Shown here: in pieces, positions 7,485-15,086 of the stretch
Numbering within the stretch: the stretch's first letter is position 1
Layout of the letters: the number at the start of each line of letters is the position of its first letter
NCBI GenBank assembly: GCA_050304615.1
Contig: JBNLDW010000001.1
Coordinates: 1 to 34,351, forward strand
DNA length: 34,351 bases
Origin: CBFDBF01 sp050304615
GTDB taxonomy: Bacteria; Pseudomonadota; Gammaproteobacteria; Chromatiales; Chromatiaceae
Direction: 5' to 3'
Position numbers and translations under genes: made by a program
Notes under the pieces: model-generated
Told to the model about the DNA's origin: nothing
What the model saw: only the letters and a program-made list of their open reading frames with translations
The model's database searches: none

Positions 7485-7877
7485 TTAACGCTTCGAGTAC
7501 TGCGGACGTTTACGTGCCTTGTGCAGACCAACCTTCTTTCGCTCAACCGCACGTGCATCACGGGTCAGGAATCCAGCCTTACGCAAAGTAGTATGCAGTG
7601 ACTCATCATACGCGTCCAGGGCACGGGCGATGCCATGACGGATGGCACCTGCCTGACCGGTGGTACCACCACCACGGACAGTCGCACGAACATCGATCTT
7701 ACCAAGCATCTCTACCACTTCCAGTGCCTGGCGTACCACCATGCGGGCGGTTTCACGGCCGAAGAACTTATCCAGCGGACGGTTGTTTACGGTGATCTCG
7801 CCGTTACCAGGGGTGATAAAAACACGTGCCGCAGAACTCTTGCGACGACCGGTTGCGTAAATTGTTGTTTCTGCCAT
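7485..7877 (-). CDS. rpsI: 30S ribosomal protein S9
   Basis: S9 is a small-subunit protein whose C-terminal tail reaches the P-site tRNA. The 130-residue protein begins MAETTIYATGRRKSSAARV and has the typical VRGGGTTGQAGAIRHGIARA segment. It ends in the basic KARKRPQYSKR tail that contacts tRNA. I chose ATG 7877 over an in-frame TTG 15 bases upstream because it matches the family N-terminus. It follows rplM by 36 bases, the universal L13-S9 operon. Confidence 0.98.
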   Translation of the reverse strand: MAETTIYATGRRKSSAARVFITPGNGEITVNNRPLDKFFGRETARMVVRQALEVVEMLGKIDVRATVRGGGTTGQAGAIRHGIARALDAYDESLHTTLRKAGFLTRDARAVERKKVGLHKARKRPQYSKR

Positions 7878-7913
7878 CTCTATATATTCCAAGATAATAA
7901 ATGGTAACTGGGC

Positions 7914-8342
7914 TTAAAGCTCCAGCGGCTGCGGCTGTTGCGCCTGATTCTTATGCTCTGGACCGGCGTAGACTCGTAGCTTGCCGAACATGCTACGGCC
8001 AAGAGAGTTTTTCGGTAGCATCCCTTTAACCGCCGTCTCAATCACCCGCTCCGGGGCCTTGGCCAGCAGCTTTTCCAGGCTGATGGATTTCAGGTTACCG
8101 ATATAGCCGGTGTGGTGATGGTACATCTTGTCACTCATCTTGTTGCCGGTCACACGAATCTTCTCCGCATTTACTACGACTATATAGTCGCCGGTATCTA
8201 CATGCGGTGTATATTCAGGCTTATGCTTACCGCGCAAACGGTGCGCAATAGCGCTGGCCAACCTGCCGAGGGTCTTGTCGGCGGCATCTACCAGATACCA
8301 TTCACGGCGAACTTCCGCTGGCTTCGTACTTACAGTGGTCAT
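7914..8342 (-). CDS. rplM: 50S ribosomal protein L13
   Basis: L13 is an early-assembly large-subunit protein and in enteric bacteria also represses its own operon. The 142-residue protein shows REWYLVDAADKTLGRLAS, HVDTGDYIVVVNAEKIRVTG and GMLPKNSLGRSMFGKLRVY, all standard. The start is ATG 8342 with an in-frame TTG just before it. The GAGCGAG-type ribosome site is modest. It is the first gene of the rplM-rpsI-tRNA-Gln unit and is divergent from the Fe-S protein gene. I could not pick out a convincing promoter in the gap. Confidence 0.98.
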   Translation of the reverse strand: MTTVSTKPAEVRREWYLVDAADKTLGRLASAIAHRLRGKHKPEYTPHVDTGDYIVVVNAEKIRVTGNKMSDKMYHHHTGYIGNLKSISLEKLLAKAPERVIETAVKGMLPKNSLGRSMFGKLRVYAGPEHKNQAQQPQPLEL

Positions 8343-8546
8343 CAAAACTCGCTCCAGAGGGAGAAAATGCTTGAAAAAAGAGCCGGAATGTTACCCGAAC
8401 CAGGCGCAGGATACAAGCGCATTTTGCCAAGTATAGCCCCATATTTCTCCCCAGGGGCCCGGTTAGGGGTTAGTGTAAATGTGATAGCATCTAATTGCAC
8501 CATACTTCATGCTGCCGAACCGCCCGATGATAAATGTGAGCTAACC

Positions 8547-9734
8547 GTGCACCCTAGAGAGATCCTTGCCGAGGCCGACCGTTGTGTGAAATGCGGTTAT
8601 TGCCTGCCCCACTGCCCAACCTATATGCAATTTTTGCATGAGGGCGACTCTCCCCGTGGGCGGATCGCGCTGATCCAGGGTGCGCTTGACGGGATTCTAG
8701 CTGGTGACCGACTACAGATGCATCTGGACCGCTGCCTGCTCTGCCGTGCCTGCGAGACCGCCTGTCCGTCCGGAGTGCGCTATGGGAAACTGCTTATCGC
8801 AGCCCGCGCACTACAGCAGGAGCCCCTACTGCGCAGGCAGGCCAGACGGCTGCAGCTAGCCCTGCTCTCGCATCTACCCTATCTGTACCCCGCCAATTGG
8901 CTTGCCTATCTGCTACAGCGGAGTGGACTGCCACACCTTGCTACCCTCCTGGGTGGCAAGGTGCGGCGTAGCGTTGCCCTGCTGCCACCGCTACAACCTC
9001 CAGTGCGCTGGCTGCAGAGCTATCCACCAGATGGGAACAGTCTCGGACGAGTGGGGCTTTTTACCGGCTGCGTCAGTAGGGTCACTGAACAGCGGGCACT
9101 ACAGGCCACTATCACTCTGCTCAACCATCTTGGGATCGAAGTCATTGTCCCGGCCGCTCAGGGATGTTGCGGTGCAATGCATCAAAGTGCCGGCGATGAG
9201 ATTGCAGCTAGCAGCATGGCACAGCACAACCACCAAATATTTGCAGCCTCTGGAATAGATACCATTGTCACCGTTGCCAGTGGCTGCGGCGCCCAGCTTG
9301 CAGAGTCTGGAGGAGAGCTGACTGTAGCCGATATCAGCAGCTACCTGCTGGGACTCCCAGGAATTGGGAGTATTGAACTCCAACCCCTGAAGAGGCGGGT
9401 TGCACTCCACACCCCCTGCTCCCTCAAAAATGTTCTGGATGCCGCCGCGGGACCGCTCCATCTGCTGCAATCTATTCCAGATATAGAGCTTTTTCCCCTG
9501 CCAGACAACGGCCTCTGTTGTGGTGGTGCCGGTCACTACCTACTGACCCAACCTGATATCGCAGATGCACTGCGCCAGGACAAGCTAAACGCCCTGCGGG
9601 AGAGCCGGGCCGAGATCCTGGTCACCTCAAACAGCGGCTGCGCCCTCCATCTGGCTGCCGGGATACGAAAAGCAAGGCTAAACATCGAAATCCTACACCC
9701 GGTGGAGCTGCTGGCACGGCAATTACGACCATAG
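8547..9734 (+). CDS. GlcF-type (Fe-S)-binding oxidoreductase subunit
   Basis: It resembles GlcF, the iron-sulfur subunit of glycolate oxidase, and other CCG-domain proteins related to heterodisulfide reductase. Two 4Fe-4S clusters are marked by CVKCGYCLPHCP (Cys 13, 16, 19, 23) and CLLCRACETACP (Cys 63, 66, 69, 73). Two CCG domains follow, with QGCCGAMH, then PCSLKN and LCCGGAG. It would pass electrons at the membrane or to a flavin partner. The glcD and glcE partners are not adjacent, so the substrate is uncertain. The start is doubtful. GTG 8547 gives a family-like length of about 395 residues. GTG 8481 is an alternative, and the open frame extends far upstream, antisense to rplM, where it is certainly not coding. 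Confidence 0.85.
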   Translation: MHPREILAEADRCVKCGYCLPHCPTYMQFLHEGDSPRGRIALIQGALDGILAGDRLQMHLDRCLLCRACETACPSGVRYGKLLIAARALQQEPLLRRQARRLQLALLSHLPYLYPANWLAYLLQRSGLPHLATLLGGKVRRSVALLPPLQPPVRWLQSYPPDGNSLGRVGLFTGCVSRVTEQRALQATITLLNHLGIEVIVPAAQGCCGAMHQSAGDEIAASSMAQHNHQIFAASGIDTIVTVASGCGAQLAESGGELTVADISSYLLGLPGIGSIELQPLKRRVALHTPCSLKNVLDAAAGPLHLLQSIPDIELFPLPDNGLCCGGAGHYLLTQPDIADALRQDKLNALRESRAEILVTSNSGCALHLAAGIRKARLNIEILHPVELLARQLRP

Positions 9735-9905
9735 CAACTCATTTTTCAACCTACATCACAAAGTGATGCGGTAGCAATGATCATTGATTTGACGCATTTA
9801 AATCTATGCCGCACTGTTCGCAGCAGCGTTCGTGTACATCAAACTCTTGAGACACAACGGTAAGTAGATAACTAGTTGAACTATTCGACAAGGAGATTAT
9901 GGCAT

Positions 9906-10504
9906 ATGAATAAACTGCTTATACTTATGTTTGGCCTATTGATAGTAAATAACGCCAATTCTGCAACAATAGCTCTCACGCCAGATACCGGCTGGATAAC
10001 TGCCTGACTATTACCCATACTCCAGCAGTATTTTGTTTGGAGGACAACTTTACCTTCACCATCACTCAAGACTCTATCTTGACAGTGACTGACGGAAGCC
10101 TTCCTTCTGAAAGGTACGAGGTAATTAATTGCGGGACCAGCCTAGGTTTGACCGATGCACGAATACCCTCCGTGTTTATGACTGCTCCTGATTTTGATAC
10201 TGCATCATCTGACCCAAACTGGTCCACCGGCACGTGGTTACTCACAGCTGGCACCTATGACATATCTATTGCGATTGTTGAGATGGTGGATGATGATTTC
10301 TTTGCTGGCATAAGGCTGTATTCAGTTGACCCATCCCCAGTACCTCTACCTGCTGCGTTGTCTATGTTCACGCCAGCGTTATTGGGGTTCTTGGGTTGGC
10401 GGTGCAAAGTGGTGACAGCTTCTTCAATTATTATATTTCTTGCACTGAGCGATGAAGAAGGCTGTGATGATGATCATCACGGCCTTCTTGCTTTCAATCG
10501 GTAG
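9906..10504 (+). pseudogene. Broken exported protein with VPLPAA sorting tail
   Basis: An ATG at 9906, with AAGGAG upstream, opens a signal peptide (MNKLLILMFGLLIVNNANSA). The frame hits TGA near 10006. The similarity continues in another frame from about 10004 to the end, so a frameshift lies at about 9990-10005. The second part is acidic and beta-rich. It ends in a PEP-CTERM-like tripartite tail: PVPLPAAL, a hydrophobic segment, and Gly-Trp-Arg-Cys-Lys. Such tails are normally cut and anchored by an exosortase system, none of which is in this window. The frame then runs through a terminator hairpin, so the original stop has also been lost. No intact product is expected unless the shift is a sequencing error. 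Confidence 0.65.
10455..10489. terminator. Bidirectional hairpin between surface-protein remnant and osmC-like gene
   Basis: A 16-base stem (AAGAAGGCTGTGATGA with TCATCACGGCCTTCTT) pairs fully with one G:U pair, around a 3-base loop. It is followed by GCTTTC on the plus strand and CATCGC on the minus strand, so the T-tract is weak. It sits between two converging genes. Confidence 0.65.
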
Positions 10505-10506
10505 AT

Positions 10507-10917
10507 TTATAACAACTCAAAATCGTGGCTGATATCAACGCTGGCGCCCAGCATGATAGAGGCGGAGCAGTACTTCTCTGCACTAAGATCAACCGCACGC
10601 TGGACTGCCTTCTCCGTCAACTCTGGCCCAGCCAGTTTGAAGTGGATATGGATGCTGGTAAACACCTTAGGCTCACTCTCCGCCCGCTCTGCCTGTAGCT
10701 CAACCTCACACAGGGTCACCTGTTTGCGACTCTTACTCAGGATATGAATCACATCAAACTGGGTACAGCCACCCATTCCAAGCAGCAGCATCTCCATAGG
10801 GCGTATCCCCAGATTTTCCCCTCCAAACTCAGGGGGGCCATCCATCACTACCGCATGCCCGCTCTCTGACTTTCCCAACATCAGGCTGTTTTCTACCCAC
10901 TTAACCCGTACTTTCAT
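10507..10917 (-). CDS. OsmC family protein (YhfA-like)
   Basis: OsmC-fold proteins are small cytoplasmic dimers; characterised members are thiol peroxidases, while the YhfA branch has no firmly assigned function. The 136-residue protein starts MKVRVKWVEN and carries the family core GIRPMEMLLLGMGGCTQFDV with its conserved cysteine. A second cysteine lies near the C-terminus in SAEKYCSAS. I chose ATG 10917 over longer frames because it fits family length. It is divergent from crp, the same pairing as yhfA-crp in Escherichia coli. Confidence 0.9.
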   Translation of the reverse strand: MKVRVKWVENSLMLGKSESGHAVVMDGPPEFGGENLGIRPMEMLLLGMGGCTQFDVIHILSKSRKQVTLCEVELQAERAESEPKVFTSIHIHFKLAGPELTEKAVQRAVDLSAEKYCSASIMLGASVDISHDFELL

Positions 10918-10958
10918 CACAGTTACTCCCGTTTTGTGAACAACATGAGCAGTAAAAG

Positions 10959-10987
10959 TCGACAAGAGGCTCAACCTTGCCTAGAAT
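10959..10987 (+). promoter_or_regulatory. Sigma-70 promoter for crp
   Basis: TCGACA (10959-10964, 5/6 to consensus), a 17-base spacer, and TAGAAT (10982-10987, 5/6) point to crp. The predicted start is near 10994, about 24 bases before the ATG. No clear CRP box was seen, so autoregulation is not evident. Confidence 0.6.
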
Positions 10988-11017
10988 CTACTTGCTTATA
11001 CAACAGATAGGCCTGAT

Positions 11018-11683
11018 ATGGATAGTTCAATGACTGCAATAAAAACACCGCCGCCAGAGCCGGAATATCTAGAGCCGCTCCTATCATTCTCCCATCGTCG
11101 CCGCTATCCGGCAAAGACCGATATCATCCATCCAGGTGATCCGGCCGATATTCTCTACTATATAATAGATGGCTCGGTAAGCATCATAATTGAGGACGCA
11201 GATGGGCGGGAGGTTGTTCTAACTTACCTCAACAAGGGCGAGTTTATCGGCGAAATGGCGCTATTTATACCAGCATCTAATCGCAGCGTGCTGGTACGTA
11301 CCCGTACAGAGTGCACTATGGCAGAGATCAGCTATAACCGGCTGGCTGAGCTATTTGAAGCAGACCTGCAGGATTACGCTACAGACATCCTCTTCGCCCT
11401 GGGCGCACAACTAACCGAACGTCTGCTACACACCAACCAGAAAGTGGGCCACCTCACCTTCCTGGATGTAACCGGACGTATCGCTGGCACCCTGTTGGAG
11501 CTGTGCGAACAACCGGATGCTATGACCCACCCTGACGGCATGCAGATAAAAATCACCCGGCAGGAGCTTGGGCGCATCGTCGGCTGTTCCCGCGAGATGG
11601 CGGGGCGGGTACTTAAGAACCTGGGCGCACAGGGGCTGATTACCGTCAGAGGTAAGACTATTGTGGTGTTGGGGGCGCGCTAG
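11018..11683 (+). CDS. crp: cAMP receptor protein (Crp/Vfr type)
   Basis: Crp is a dimeric transcription regulator that binds cAMP and then TGTGA-type DNA sites. The 221-residue protein has an N-terminal cyclic-nucleotide domain with GEFIGEMALF (about 74-83) and NRSVLVRTRTEC (about 88-99). Those motifs contain the Glu, Arg and Ser that hold cAMP. A dimer helix and a C-terminal helix-turn-helix RQELGRIVGCSREMAGRVLK (about 181-200) follow, nearly identical to the E. coli reader helix. Start ATG 11018 has a weak ribosome site; ATG 11030 is possible. Its stop overlaps the converging nfeD-like stop by 4 bases. The gene looks intact, and Crp/Vfr is a global regulator. Confidence 0.95.
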   Translation: MDSSMTAIKTPPPEPEYLEPLLSFSHRRRYPAKTDIIHPGDPADILYYIIDGSVSIIIEDADGREVVLTYLNKGEFIGEMALFIPASNRSVLVRTRTECTMAEISYNRLAELFEADLQDYATDILFALGAQLTERLLHTNQKVGHLTFLDVTGRIAGTLLELCEQPDAMTHPDGMQIKITRQELGRIVGCSREMAGRVLKNLGAQGLITVRGKTIVVLGAR

Positions 11684-12123
11684 TCAACCCTGACCTTAAG
11701 CACCACACCGTCCACACCTACCACCACCACCTTGGTGCCAGCTGGGCAGTCGCTGCCGCTGATCCTCCAGCTGGAGTCATCCACGTGGATCTTGCCAAGC
11801 CCATTTACAATCGGCTCATCCAAGGTGAAGGTGCGATCGACATACTGCTCCCCTCGCCGATTTAGTCGCGGCTGATCGGTCTCGGTAGGATACTTTTTCT
11901 GATAGTGATGCCAAAGAACGATACTGACGACACTAAAGACGGCAAAAGCCAGTATCTGGAACTCCCAGGAGATGCCTGGCAGAATCACCATTATCAGCCC
12001 AACCACCCCAGCAGATATACCCAGCCAGATGAAGATCGCCCCTGGGGCAAACACCTCAAGAATAACGAAAACCACTCCCAGCACCAGCCAGTTCCAATAG
12101 CTTACCTGTTGTAGCCACTCCAT
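11680..12123 (-). CDS. NfeD-like membrane protein
   Basis: NfeD proteins pair with SPFH/stomatin proteins and are thought to help organise membrane microdomains. This short form of about 147 residues has three or four membrane segments (about 10-75) and a C-terminal OB-fold domain (about 95-147, with WRISGSDCPAGTKVVVVGVDG). It lacks the protease domain of long NfeD forms. The start is ATG 12123 and shares a base with the stop of the upstream SPFH gene (TGATG), so translation is coupled. The pairing supports a joint role at the membrane. Confidence 0.9.
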   Translation of the reverse strand: MEWLQQVSYWNWLVLGVVFVILEVFAPGAIFIWLGISAGVVGLIMVILPGISWEFQILAFAVFSVVSIVLWHHYQKKYPTETDQPRLNRRGEQYVDRTFTLDEPIVNGLGKIHVDDSSWRISGSDCPAGTKVVVVGVDGVVLKVRVD

Positions 12124-13049
12124 CACTCGGCACTCCCTTTGCTGCCAAATGCCTCCTTGGCGATCTCAGAGATACCGGCGACCGAACCAATCAAGCTTGA
12201 GGCCTCCAGCGGCATTAGGATCAGTTTCTGGTTTTCCGCTGAGGCGATGCTCTGCAGCGCCTCGGTATACCTCTGAGCTACGAAATAGTTAATGGCGTTG
12301 ATATCACCCTTGGCGATGGCCTGTGAGACCATAGTGGTCGCCTTGGCCTCGGCTTCCGCCGACCGCTCGCGCGCTTCGGCTTCACGGAATGCCGCCTCTC
12401 TCTCTCCCTCCGCCTCCAGGATGGTGGACTGTTTTTCACCTTCGGCCTTCAAGATTGCCGCCTGCCTAAACCCCTCTGCCTCCAGGATATTGGCCCGTTT
12501 CTCCCGTTCCGCCTTCATCTGCCGGGCCATCGCGTCTACCAGATCACGCGGTGGCGTAATGTCCTTGATCTCTATGCGGGTCACCTTCACTCCCCACGGA
12601 GTAGTTGCATCATCCACCACATTCAGCAGTTGCGCATTGATCCGGTCACGCTCTGAGAGCACCTCATCCAAGTCCATAGAACCCATCACCGTACGAATAT
12701 TGGTCATGACTAGATTGAGAATGGCGTACTGCAGATTACTCACCTCATAGGCCGCCTTGGCCGCGTCCAGGATCTGGAAGAAGACCACGCCGTCCACCTG
12801 CACCATAGCGTTGTCCTTGGTGATCACCTCCTGCGAAGGGACATCAAGCACCTGCTCCATCATATTGAGCTTGCCGCCAATGATGTCTACCATCGGGAAA
12901 ATAATACCAAGGCCAGGACGCAGGGTCCTGGTATAGCGCCCGAACCGCTCTACGGTATACTCCATCCCCTGTGGCACCCGCTTGGCCCCCATCAATACGA
13001 GAGCGATCGCCAGCACCACCACTACTAAAGCAAATCCACCTAATTCCAT
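12123..13049 (-). CDS. qmcA: SPFH/stomatin family protein (QmcA-like)
   Basis: SPFH proteins form large membrane-anchored cages or microdomains and often bind FtsH-type proteases. The product is about 308 residues. It has an N-terminal membrane anchor (LGGFALVVVVLAIALVLMG), an SPFH domain (about 25-190, with VPQGMEYTVERFGRY and IEIKDITPPRDLVDAMARQM), and a long Ala/Glu-rich coiled coil (about 180-260). I chose ATG 13049 because AAGGAGA sits 6-7 bases upstream; the earlier in-frame ATG at 13055 is too close to it. It forms an operon with the NfeD-like gene, the usual partner. Confidence 0.92.
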   Translation of the reverse strand: MELGGFALVVVVLAIALVLMGAKRVPQGMEYTVERFGRYTRTLRPGLGIIFPMVDIIGGKLNMMEQVLDVPSQEVITKDNAMVQVDGVVFFQILDAAKAAYEVSNLQYAILNLVMTNIRTVMGSMDLDEVLSERDRINAQLLNVVDDATTPWGVKVTRIEIKDITPPRDLVDAMARQMKAEREKRANILEAEGFRQAAILKAEGEKQSTILEAEGEREAAFREAEARERSAEAEAKATTMVSQAIAKGDINAINYFVAQRYTEALQSIASAENQKLILMPLEASSLIGSVAGISEIAKEAFGSKGSAE

Positions 13050-13127
13050 TGCCATTCTCCTTGAAGAGTTGATTTTATGGTTCAAATATACCCCCTTTTC
13101 TCACGCTCTTCACGCTAATATAGGCAT

Positions 13128-13868
13128 ATGCTCGATTACCCCAAGCCACCAAAGTCACTATTGCGTAAGGTGGGCCGCGCAATTGCCGATTACGCCATGA
13201 TCCGCGAGGGAGACCGCGTCCTGCTGGGGGTATCCGGTGGCAAGGACTCTCTCTCCCTGCTGCATATCCTGCACCACCTACAGAGCTACGCCCCGGTAAA
13301 ATTTGATCTTGGCGTGATTACAGTAGATCCAGAGGTAGAGGGGTTTGAGCCAGGACCGCTCAAGGCCTATTACCAATCCCTGGGCATCCCCTATTTTTAC
13401 CAGGAGCAACCCATCATGGAGGAGGCAAAGGAGCGGATGGATGGCGACTCCTTCTGCGCCTACTGCTCCCGGATGAAGCGGGGCATCATGTACAGCACAT
13501 GTCGGAATGAGGGGTACAACGTTTTGGCGCTGGCGCAACATCTGGATGACTTAGCAGAGAGCCTGCTTATGTCCATGTTCCACGGTGGCCAGTTACGCAC
13601 CATGAAGGCACACTATGTGAACGATGCCGGAGACATCCGCATCATCCGTCCCCTGGCCTACTGCCGTGAGAACCAGACCGGAGACTTCGCCCGGGAGGCA
13701 GGGCTACCCGTAATACCCGACAGCTGCCCCGCCTGTTTTACCATGCCGACCCAGCGTGAATACATGAAACAGCTACTGGCGCGGGAGGAGGAGCACAACC
13801 GCCACCTGTTCGCCAATCTGCTTCATGCCATGCGGCCCTTGATGGGAGAGCAGAAAGAGGGAGAATAG
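13128..13868 (+). CDS. ttcA: TtcA-like tRNA 2-thiocytidine synthetase
   Basis: TtcA puts sulfur on cytidine 32 of certain tRNAs using ATP and an Fe-S cluster. The 246-residue protein has the ATP-pyrophosphatase loop SGGKDS (36-41). Cysteine pairs CAYC (110-113) and CPAC (200-203) are expected to hold the cluster, and QHLDDLAESLLMSMF lies in the core. It is shorter than E. coli TtcA (about 310 residues), and a compact subfamily of this type is known, so exact substrate identity is less sure. It is divergent from the SPFH-NfeD pair and stands alone. Confidence 0.85.
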   Translation: MLDYPKPPKSLLRKVGRAIADYAMIREGDRVLLGVSGGKDSLSLLHILHHLQSYAPVKFDLGVITVDPEVEGFEPGPLKAYYQSLGIPYFYQEQPIMEEAKERMDGDSFCAYCSRMKRGIMYSTCRNEGYNVLALAQHLDDLAESLLMSMFHGGQLRTMKAHYVNDAGDIRIIRPLAYCRENQTGDFAREAGLPVIPDSCPACFTMPTQREYMKQLLAREEEHNRHLFANLLHAMRPLMGEQKEGE

Positions 13869-14033
13869 CGTCTCTTTACAGCCCTAAGCCTTGGGGTCGC
13901 TATACATCAACCAGTGCCATATTATGAATATTATTCCCCTATCGCCTAAATTCATCCTACTATTGATATTGGTTATTGCAACATGTATATTAGCATTTAA
14001 TTATATTGTGATTGGCGGCTGGAGATTATTCGC

Positions 14034-15083
14034 ATGCGACGCATCCTGACTATTGCCCTGGCGACACTAATACTAGGGCAATCCCCACAGCTCTCTGCTG
14101 CCGAGGCAGAGCAGCAGCCGCTGGAGACAGCGACCATTGAACAGCGAGAGATGCCCCGCACCCACCTCCTGGATGGGGTGGTAGAGGCGGTCAATCGCGG
14201 CACCATATCGGCACAGACCAAGGGGCAGGTGCAGGAGGTGCTATTTGATGTGGAGGATTTTGTCGAAGAGGGCTCTATCCTGATCCGACTCAACGATAAA
14301 GAACAGCAGGCGAGCCTACAGCAGGCCAAGGCCGCCATGCAGGAGGCGGAGGCCAAGCTGGATGAGGCCAAAAAAAGACAGCAACGGATCGCTGAGGTGT
14401 TCAAAAAGAAGCTGGTCTCAAGCGCCGCCATGGATCAGGTCAACGCAGACTTCAAGGCGGCGACTGCCAGGCGCGATGCGGCTCAGGCACAGTTGGATCA
14501 GGCCAAAGAGCAGATTGAGTACACCCTGATTCGCGCGCCCTACTCCGGGATCGTTACTGAGCGCCACATAGAAGTGGGCGAGGTTGCCAGCCCTGGACGA
14601 AAACTGATGAGCGGTATCTCCCTACAGTACCTACGGGTTGCCGTCGATGTCCCACAAAGCCTGTTACCGGCCATCCGTCAGCACAAGCAGGGCACCATCC
14701 AGCTAGCCGATGGCTCCTGGGTCAAAGCAAAGAAGCTGACCATATTCCCCTTTGCCGACAGCGGCAGTAACACCTTCAAGGTCAGACTAGATCTGCCCGC
14801 AGGGGTAAAGGGGCTGTTTCCCGGTATGTATGTCAAAAGCTCCTTCGTGGTCGGAACCAGCAAAAAGCTGCTGATCCCACCACAGGCAGTGGTATACCGC
14901 GGTGAGGTAACCGCTGCCTACGTGGTCGCCAAGGATGGTCTGGTCTCAATGCGCCACATTCGGGTCAGCAATAGAGAGTCGGAGGGCATGCAGCCGATAC
15001 TGGCGGGGCTGGGCCCAGGGGAGCGGGTGGCCCTGGATCCGATCGCGGCAGGGATTCTGCTGAAGCAGCAGCGCGCGGAGTAA
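14034..15083 (+). CDS. RND efflux periplasmic adaptor (membrane fusion protein)
   Basis: The adaptor links an inner-membrane RND pump to an outer-membrane channel. The 349-residue protein starts with a signal peptide (MRRILTIALATLILGQSPQLSA). A lipoyl-like half (about 45-75) is followed by a long coiled-coil hairpin (about 85-160, Ala/Gln/Lys rich) and the second lipoyl half (YTLIRAPYSGIVTERHIEVGE). Beta-barrel and membrane-proximal domains complete it. There is no lipobox. TGGAGA precedes ATG 14034. The pump gene starts 4 bases after its stop, so the two are one operon. No TolC-type gene is present, so the outer-membrane factor must be elsewhere. Confidence 0.93.
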   Translation: MRRILTIALATLILGQSPQLSAAEAEQQPLETATIEQREMPRTHLLDGVVEAVNRGTISAQTKGQVQEVLFDVEDFVEEGSILIRLNDKEQQASLQQAKAAMQEAEAKLDEAKKRQQRIAEVFKKKLVSSAAMDQVNADFKAATARRDAAQAQLDQAKEQIEYTLIRAPYSGIVTERHIEVGEVASPGRKLMSGISLQYLRVAVDVPQSLLPAIRQHKQGTIQLADGSWVKAKKLTIFPFADSGSNTFKVRLDLPAGVKGLFPGMYVKSSFVVGTSKKLLIPPQAVVYRGEVTAAYVVAKDGLVSMRHIRVSNRESEGMQPILAGLGPGERVALDPIAAGILLKQQRAE

Positions 15084-15086
15084 GAG

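Noticed and set aside
8112..8546. N-terminal extension of the Fe-S protein frame across rplM
   Set aside because: It is antisense to the certain L13 gene, and no family member has such an extension; only a start near 8481-8547 is credible.
7914..8546. Sigma-70 promoter for rplM
   Set aside because: The best candidate (TTGTAT-17-TAACAT) matches the consensus too poorly to list.
12292..12750. Plus-strand open frame opposite the SPFH gene
   Set aside because: The repetitive Ser/Ala/Arg composition is the antisense image of the Ala/Glu coiled coil.
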